NCBI GenBank assembly: GCA_015207365.1
Contig: JADEXA010000047.1
Location: 1 to 57,609, forward strand
Direction: 5' to 3'
From: Vacuolonema iberomarrocanum LEGE 07170
Lineage (GTDB): Bacteria; Cyanobacteriota; Cyanobacteriia; Elainellales; Elainellaceae
Length of the DNA stretch: 57,609 nucleotides
A program made the position numbers and the translations under genes. The stretch's first letter is position 1. Each line of letters begins with the position of its first letter. The notes beneath the pieces are model-generated. The model was not told the DNA's origin and made no database searches. It saw nothing but the letters and a program-made list of their open reading frames with translations. Positions 51,665 to 57,609 of this stretch are shown one piece after another.

Positions 51665-51947
51665 AATTCATTCCACCTGATACATTCCACCTGATATCCA
51701 CTCTGTTTAATCTAAACGCATGATTTCATCTTTGACCAGCGACGCAATTCAGTCTACTTTGAAGAAAAAATAAGAAAATTGTTGAGGATATCGCGCCGCT
51801 TGCAGCGTTGGGTCTTGACGCAGAGCAGCACAGAGGCTCCATCTCCCATGTCAGCGCTTCAAATGCTATCGCTTGCTGGCGTAGCCTTTCTCCTAATTTT
51901 GGGGAATTCTAGAAGCAATCGCATAACCTGCTCACCAACAGACGGAT

Positions 51948-54900
51948 ATGACCCGCACTGTCCAGCCCTTCGACCGCCCATCGATTGATCTGCCCGGTTA
52001 TACCTACGTTGAGCCCATCTATCAGGGCTCTCGAACTCTCGTCTATCGCGCCATGCAGATCGGGACACAACGCTCAGTCGTGGTTAAAATGCTGCGGCAA
52101 GAATATCCTGGGTCTGAGGAAATTGTACAGCTGCGCAATCAATATGCGATCGCCAAAGATTTACCTATCTCCGGCATTGTCCACCCTCTGAGTCTAGAGC
52201 CTTGCGGCAACGGTTATGCCCTGATTCTGGAAGATTGGGATGGGGTCTCACTGGAACGATATTGCCAGTCCCCGTTTGCTGTTGCTGAGGTGTTGGCGAT
52301 CGCCCTACAACTGGCGAATATCCTCGATGATCTGCATCAGCATCGCATCATCCACAAGGACATCAAACCCGGCAATATTCTCATCCATCCCGACTCGCAA
52401 CAGGTCAAGCTGATTGACTTCAGCATCGCCTCCCTGCTGCCGAAGGAAACCCAAGACATTCAAAGCCCAAATACCCTAGAAGGAACCCTGGCTTACCTCG
52501 CCCCTGAGCAAACCGGACGGATGAACCGAGGCATCGATTACCGCGCCGACTACTATGCGCTGGGGGTCACCCTTTATCAACTGTTTACAGGACGCTTACC
52601 GTTTACGGCGGATGATCCGCTGGAGCTCGTCCATTGTCACCTGGCCAAGGCTGCAACGCCTGTGCATCAGGTGAATGCGGCTGTGCCAGAAAGGTTGGGG
52701 GCGATCGTGGCAAAGCTGATGGCGAAAAACGCTGAAGACCGCTACCAAAGCGCCTTGGGTCTGAAGCATGATCTGGAGGAGTGCCTAAGCCAATGGGAGC
52801 GTGCGGGCACCATCACAGATATTGAGCTAGGGCAGCGCGATGTGAGCGATCGCTTTCTTATTCCCGAAACGCTCTATGGACGCCAAGCCGAAGTCCAAAT
52901 CCTACTCGATGCCTTTGACCGCGTTGCAGAGGGGGCGTCTGAGTTGATCCTCGTGGCCGGCTTTTCCGGTATTGGCAAAACTGCCGTCATCAAGGAGGTT
53001 CACAAACCCATCACCCGCCAGCAGGGATATTTCATTCAGGGTAAGTTCGATCAGTTCAACCGCAACGTTCCCTTTTCTGCTTTCGTGCAAGCGTTTCGGA
53101 GTTTGCTAAGGCAATTGCTAGGGGAATCCGATGCCGCCCTGGCAACTTGGCGGGCAAAGATTCTAGCTGCCGTTGGTACCCGTGGGCAGGTGATTATTGA
53201 GGTGATTCCAGAACTGGAGCGCATCATTGGTGCACAACCCACCGTAGCCCAGCTTTCGGGGAGTGCCGCCCAAAATCGCTTCAATTTGCTGTTTAGCCAG
53301 TTTGTCGGCGTTTTTGCCACCCAAGAGCACCCGTTAGTCATCTTTCTTGATGATTTGCAATGGGTCGATTCAGCCTCGCTGAATCTGTTGAGGTTGCTGA
53401 CGAGTGAGTCAGGGTTGGGGTATTTCCTAATGGTAGGAGCCTATCGAGACAACGAAATATCCCCAGCCCATCCACTGATGTTGATGTTAGACGAGGTTGC
53501 AGCTAGCGGCAGCCGGTCGAGCACCATTACCCTCAAGCCCCTCACTACAGACACGATCACCCAACTTATTGCCGATACGTTGCTATGTACCCCTGACCTT
53601 GCCAGACCCTTGGCCCAGTTGATCGATGACAAAACTCAGGGCAATCCGTTTTTTACCGTGCAGTTTTTGCAGGGACTATATGAGGAAGGATGCATTCATT
53701 TTGATCACGCGTCGGGGGGATGGCAATACGATTTGAGCCAGGCTCGTCAGTTGGTGCTAACGGACGATGTGGTCGCATTTATGGTCAAGCGCCTACAGAA
53801 GCTACCCAAGGCCAGTCAAGACATCTTGAAACTCGCGGCTTGTATCGGCAACCGCTTCGAGCTACAGACACTGGCAACCATTTGTGCCCGTTCGCAACAT
53901 GAGACTGCCAACCGATTATGGCAAGGGTTGCAAGAAGGCTTTATTATCCCTGTCACTGAAACCTACAAGCTATTTATTGGACAACAGTCGCCGCAGGAGG
54001 CCGCCTCTGACGCAACCTCTGTTGCCTATCGGTTTATTCACGATCGCATTCAGCAAGCCGCCTACAAGGCTATCCCCAGCGAGCAGCGGGCAAGCCTGCA
54101 TTACAAAATTGGCCAACGACTGTTGGCAGAAATGCCGGTAGAAACCCAGGAAAGCCAAATCTTTGAACTGGTGGGTCAGCTGAACTATGGCATCACCTTG
54201 CCCCTTAATGCTCATGACCGTCAACAATTAATCGATCTCAATTTGCTTGCCTGTCGTAAAGCTAGGGCTACCACGGCCTATCAGGCTGGGCTAATGTACG
54301 CGCGCATTGGCCTGCAATTGCTGGGAGAATCGGCATGGCAAGCCCATTATCAGAAGACATTAGAATTTCACAATCTGGCTACAGCGCTAGCGTCGCTCTG
54401 TGGCGACCTTGAAGCAATGGATCGATTTGTCCAGGTGATTTCGACTGAAGCGCATTCCATCCTCGATGGCGTCGAAAGTTGTCGGGTTCAACTGCTGACC
54501 TATGCGGCCCATAATCGCATCACTGAAGCGGTTCAAACTGGGCGATCGCTGCTGAAACGCCTCGGTATAGACTTTTCTGACGACAATGTTCTAGACCAAC
54601 TCCACGAAATCGTTGCAGACATTGAAAAACGACTTGCCGATCGCGAGATCGAAGCGTTGGCTGATGCAGAGATCATGACGGATGCGCAGCAAATTGCCCG
54701 AGTCCAACTTCTCAATGCGCTGATTCCCGCTGCAAAACTGTCTGGCTCGCCGACTTTTCTCATCCTGTCGGCCTTGTCAACCAAGCTGTGCATTCAGTCG
54801 GGTGCCATCGCCGATGCCGCCATGAGCTATAGCTGTTATGCCTATGTGATTGGCAATATCTTGCATGATATCGATACTGGCATTCGCTTTGGAGAGTTGG

Positions 54901-57353
54901 CGGTGCAGGTGATGGAGCGGTTTGATGCCGAATCTCTCCGGCCTGAGGTGACCTATGTCAAAGAGTTTTACTTATCCCATCGCAAGCACCACATCCGACA
55001 AATCTTATCTCCCCTAAAAGCTGGCTATGCATCTGGGTTGGAAGTGGGTCGCCTGGATTTTGCGAGCTATATCGCGGGTGGATTTTGCTTTTATTCATTT
55101 TGGGCGGGTCGCCCCCTCCCCGATCTCGAGCAAGAGACGCGTGCTTACTATGCCCTCCTCAAACAACTCAACCAAAATACAGGCGGCAACTGGTGTGCAA
55201 TTTCTTTGCAAACGATCCTCAACTTGCTGGGTAAATCTGAGGATTGCTTGACCTTATCTGGCGAAGCGATGGATGAGGCTACCCTATTACCCAAACTCTT
55301 CGAGGCCCCCGACTGGACCAGCATCTACTACATCAAAATATGTAAGCTGTATCTCGCTTATCTCTTTAACGACCTGGAGTCCTTTGATCGCTATCAAACT
55401 GATATTACGACGCTCTTAAAGGCAGTGCAGGGGAATTTCAGCATCGCGTCTTTCTACTTTTATAGTTCGCTAGCGGCGATCGCCAAGCTAAAAGCAACAC
55501 CAGAGAATGTGGACGCCATCTTGCCGCAGGTCAAAGAGTATCAAGCGATGCTTGCGCGAGATTGGGTAGCCCATTCACCGGAGAACCATCAACATAAGTG
55601 GGACCTGGTGGAAGCAGAAATCCATCGCATTTGTCAGGAACGAGCTGAAGCCATCGAGCAATACGACCGTGCCATTGCCGGAGCCAAACAAAACGGCTTT
55701 ATGCATGAAGAAGCCCTTGCCAACGAACTGGCTGCCAAGTTTTATCTCGATTGGGGCAAAGAGAAAGTCGCCGTCGCCTACCTGCAAGAGGCCTACGCCT
55801 GCTACACCCGTTGGGGCGCTAGCGCAAAGCTCGCCGATTTAGACACGCGCTATCCCAACTTACTCGCACCTATGGTGCAGCCACAGCCCACCCTATCAAA
55901 ACCAGAAGCGGTGTTGGCAACACCAACCTTGACGATCGCTCAAACCGCCACGACCCATGCTTCCTCATCCAGTAGTACGAGTATTGCCGCTCACCTTGAT
56001 CTCGCAACCATCCTGAAAGCCTCTCAGACATTGTCTAGCGCGATTGAACTGAACAAATTATTAGCGACGCTGTTGTATACAGTACTCGAGAATGCGGGCG
56101 CGGATCGGGGTGCCTTGCTGATGTGCCACGATGATCAGTGGTGGATTGAAGCCGTTGCCACTGTTGATCAACCCGCCCATGTACAGTCCATTCCTTTATC
56201 CGAGTGCGTAGACATTCCCCAGGCGTTAATTCACACCGTTAGACGTAGCCTAGAACCAATGGTGATTGTGGATGCGACGGCGCATCCTCTGGTGGCAACG
56301 GATGTCTACATCACCCAGAAGCAACCCAAAAGTCTGCTCTGTACGCCGATTCTGCAACAGGGTAAGCTCCTTGCCCTTCTATATTTAGAGAATCAGCTCA
56401 CGGCGGGGGCGTTTACCCGCGACCGGGTTGAGTTATTGAACTTCCTTTGCGCCCAAGCAGCCATTTCGCTCGAGAACGCCCGCCTGTATCAACAAGCTCA
56501 AACCTATGCCCAGCAACTTGAGCAGTCGCAACTGCAGGTTGTGCAAAGTGAGAAAATGGCAACCTTAGGAAACCTGGTGGCTGGGGTGGCGCACGAAATC
56601 AATAATCCCCTTGGCTTCCTTAACGGCAGTGTCAAAAATGGGAAAGACTACACGCAAGCTTTGCTTAGTCATCTCACGCTGTATCAGCAGCACTATCCTA
56701 CGCCTGTAGATGCGATTCGCAACCATGCTGAAGATATCGATCTGGCGTTTCTAACGGGCGATCTACCCAAGCTACTCGACTCGATGAAAGGCGCAACCGA
56801 TCGCCTCAAAGAGATCAGCACCAGCCTCCGCACTTTCTCCCGTGCTGACACAGATCGCAAAGTCCGTGCCAATCTCCACGATGGTCTTGATAGCACGCTA
56901 CTCATTCTCAAATATCGTCTCAAAGCCAACGATCATCGCCCGGCGATTGAAGTCATTAAGGACTATGGTGATCTACCCGAAATTGAATGCTTCCCAGGAC
57001 AATTGAATCAGGTATTTATGAACATCCTGGCCAATGCTATTGATGCACTGGATGAAGCCAGCCTGACCTCGGGTTCTGCTGAGATACCCGCTACTCCAAA
57101 TCGCATTACCGTCCGCACAACGGTCAACCCCCAACAGGTAACCATTGCGATCGCCGACAGTGGTTCCGGAATGCCAGAGGCGATCAAAACGCAGATCTTC
57201 GATCACCTATTCACTACGAAACCTATCGGAAAAGGAACGGGCTTAGGACTTGCGATCGCCCGTCAAATTATCGTGGAAACCCATGGCGGTAGCCTGGAGG
57301 TTCAATCGACTGTCGGACAAGGATCTGTCTTCTTGATCCAACTGCCGATCTAG
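51948..57353 (+). CDS. Ser/Thr kinase - AAA ATPase - GAF - histidine kinase fusion protein
   Basis: The 1801-residue protein has four signalling parts. Residues about 18-280 form a Hanks-type kinase with Lys47 in VVVKML, catalytic HKD at 136-138 and DFS at 157-159. Residues about 310-640 form an AAA_16/STAND-like ATPase with Walker A GFSGIGKT near 340 and FLDDLQWVDS. A long helical, TPR-like region follows to about 1290. A GAF domain spans about 1360-1500. The histidine kinase has the phospho-accepting His in GVAHEINNP near 1548, an N box (LNQVFMNILANAIDAL) near 1686 and G boxes DSGSGMP and GKGTGLGLAIA near 1761. The family is common in cyanobacteria and is cytoplasmic; the partner response regulator is not in the window. 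The HKD motif has Lys in place of the usual Arg, as in many members. Confidence 0.93.
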   Translation: MTRTVQPFDRPSIDLPGYTYVEPIYQGSRTLVYRAMQIGTQRSVVVKMLRQEYPGSEEIVQLRNQYAIAKDLPISGIVHPLSLEPCGNGYALILEDWDGVSLERYCQSPFAVAEVLAIALQLANILDDLHQHRIIHKDIKPGNILIHPDSQQVKLIDFSIASLLPKETQDIQSPNTLEGTLAYLAPEQTGRMNRGIDYRADYYALGVTLYQLFTGRLPFTADDPLELVHCHLAKAATPVHQVNAAVPERLGAIVAKLMAKNAEDRYQSALGLKHDLEECLSQWERAGTITDIELGQRDVSDRFLIPETLYGRQAEVQILLDAFDRVAEGASELILVAGFSGIGKTAVIKEVHKPITRQQGYFIQGKFDQFNRNVPFSAFVQAFRSLLRQLLGESDAALATWRAKILAAVGTRGQVIIEVIPELERIIGAQPTVAQLSGSAAQNRFNLLFSQFVGVFATQEHPLVIFLDDLQWVDSASLNLLRLLTSESGLGYFLMVGAYRDNEISPAHPLMLMLDEVAASGSRSSTITLKPLTTDTITQLIADTLLCTPDLARPLAQLIDDKTQGNPFFTVQFLQGLYEEGCIHFDHASGGWQYDLSQARQLVLTDDVVAFMVKRLQKLPKASQDILKLAACIGNRFELQTLATICARSQHETANRLWQGLQEGFIIPVTETYKLFIGQQSPQEAASDATSVAYRFIHDRIQQAAYKAIPSEQRASLHYKIGQRLLAEMPVETQESQIFELVGQLNYGITLPLNAHDRQQLIDLNLLACRKARATTAYQAGLMYARIGLQLLGESAWQAHYQKTLEFHNLATALASLCGDLEAMDRFVQVISTEAHSILDGVESCRVQLLTYAAHNRITEAVQTGRSLLKRLGIDFSDDNVLDQLHEIVADIEKRLADREIEALADAEIMTDAQQIARVQLLNALIPAAKLSGSPTFLILSALSTKLCIQSGAIADAAMSYSCYAYVIGNILHDIDTGIRFGELAVQVMERFDAESLRPEVTYVKEFYLSHRKHHIRQILSPLKAGYASGLEVGRLDFASYIAGGFCFYSFWAGRPLPDLEQETRAYYALLKQLNQNTGGNWCAISLQTILNLLGKSEDCLTLSGEAMDEATLLPKLFEAPDWTSIYYIKICKLYLAYLFNDLESFDRYQTDITTLLKAVQGNFSIASFYFYSSLAAIAKLKATPENVDAILPQVKEYQAMLARDWVAHSPENHQHKWDLVEAEIHRICQERAEAIEQYDRAIAGAKQNGFMHEEALANELAAKFYLDWGKEKVAVAYLQEAYACYTRWGASAKLADLDTRYPNLLAPMVQPQPTLSKPEAVLATPTLTIAQTATTHASSSSSTSIAAHLDLATILKASQTLSSAIELNKLLATLLYTVLENAGADRGALLMCHDDQWWIEAVATVDQPAHVQSIPLSECVDIPQALIHTVRRSLEPMVIVDATAHPLVATDVYITQKQPKSLLCTPILQQGKLLALLYLENQLTAGAFTRDRVELLNFLCAQAAISLENARLYQQAQTYAQQLEQSQLQVVQSEKMATLGNLVAGVAHEINNPLGFLNGSVKNGKDYTQALLSHLTLYQQHYPTPVDAIRNHAEDIDLAFLTGDLPKLLDSMKGATDRLKEISTSLRTFSRADTDRKVRANLHDGLDSTLLILKYRLKANDHRPAIEVIKDYGDLPEIECFPGQLNQVFMNILANAIDALDEASLTSGSAEIPATPNRITVRTTVNPQQVTIAIADSGSGMPEAIKTQIFDHLFTTKPIGKGTGLGLAIARQIIVETHGGSLEVQSTVGQGSVFLIQLPI

Positions 57354-57368
57354 TTCTGTCTAAGGCCT

Positions 57369-57440
57369 ATCGCGCTACGCGCTGAGGTGAAAACCAATGA
57401 TTGTTTTGAACACCTCACAGTGTGAGGCGTTCAAAACAAT
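57369..57440. repeat. Variable-stem palindrome with conserved flank, near window end
   Basis: The flank CGCTACGCGCTGAGGT plus AAAACCAAT matches the one at 33075-33100. The stem ATTGTTTTGAAC... (57400-57419) pairs with 57421-57440, with one G-T wobble. A second related flank (TATAGCGCTATGCGCGTTAG) begins at 57455, immediately before the IS630-like gene. Confidence 0.75.
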
Positions 57441-57550
57441 AATCGACCCTAATCTATAGCGCTATGCGCGTTAGTTACAGCAGTTATTGTTTGAGTAAGC
57501 CACAATTTGGTAGCCTGAGAGCATCCCGCACGATGAGGAAATTGCTGTTT

Positions 57551-57609
57551 ATGCCTGCGCCTCTGTCTGTTGATTTACGGCAACGCATTCTGACGGCTTA
57601 CGAGGCCAA
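57551..57609 (+). CDS. Start of an IS630-type transposase (partial)
   Basis: From the ATG at 57551 the frame reads MPAPLSVDLRQRILTAYEA and runs off the window. This is the typical opening of IS630-family transposases, just before their helix-turn-helix. The presumed left end of the element lies in 57475-57550. Completeness cannot be judged. Confidence 0.7.
   Translation, partial: MPAPLSVDLRQRILTAYEA

Overview
The window looks like a chromosome segment of a filamentous-type cyanobacterium. The octamer GCGATCGC recurs throughout. There is a CP43-like chlorophyll-binding antenna protein, three outer-membrane receptors carrying the cyanobacterial AMIN + TonB-receptor arrangement, a Uma2 endonuclease-like gene, a DUF4347/RTX protein and a giant Ser/Thr kinase-histidine kinase fusion. 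No rRNA, tRNA or CRISPR array was found. No NRPS or other siderophore biosynthesis gene is present.

Layout. (1) 1-8167: the end of an unknown gene, then a tight plus-strand operon SWIM zinc finger - DUF5691 - MoxR AAA+ ATPase - DUF5682 - VWA protein, followed by a short helix-turn-helix reading frame. (2) 8168-10597: a Uma2-family gene bracketed by two related hairpins, and a decayed IS4-like transposase. (3) 10598-43644: a large iron-acquisition island, almost all on the minus strand. It holds three copies of the module AraC regulator -> AMIN/TonB-dependent receptor -> iron-siderophore binding lipoprotein, an EntS-like MFS exporter, a [2Fe-2S] sucrase/ferredoxin-like protein next to two AraC genes, a pair of half-size ABC exporters, a truncated fourth binding protein, an RTX protein, a CP43-like (IsiA/Pcb) protein and a FeoA-domain protein. 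A HEAT-repeat protein, a pentapeptide membrane protein and a truncated glycosyltransferase are interspersed. (4) 43645-51199: IS5 remnant, then a redox/transport group (MFS, SDR, aldo-keto reductase, kelch protein) facing a divergent AraC regulator. (5) 51200-57609: PepSY-like lipoprotein, an 1801-residue hybrid kinase, and the start of an IS630-type transposase at the window edge.

How the genes work together. The receptors bring ferric siderophores across the outer membrane and the lipoproteins pass them to an inner-membrane ABC importer. Neither the importer (FecCDE-type) nor TonB/ExbBD is in the window, so the modules probably share machinery encoded elsewhere. AraC proteins of the PchR type probably sense the siderophore. 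Fur-like 7-1-7 palindromes occur before several of these genes, and tandem 21-22 bp direct repeats precede two receptors. The CP43-like and FeoA proteins fit the same low-iron response.

The most unusual DNA structure is a family of near-perfect palindromes (17-23 bp stems, 1-7 nt loops) whose stems differ completely between copies while some flanks are conserved. One copy appears to supply the last codons of the CP43-like gene. The most intriguing protein system is the MoxR/VWA/SWIM/DUF5682/DUF5691 operon, a chaperone-like or conflict-type assembly of unknown function.
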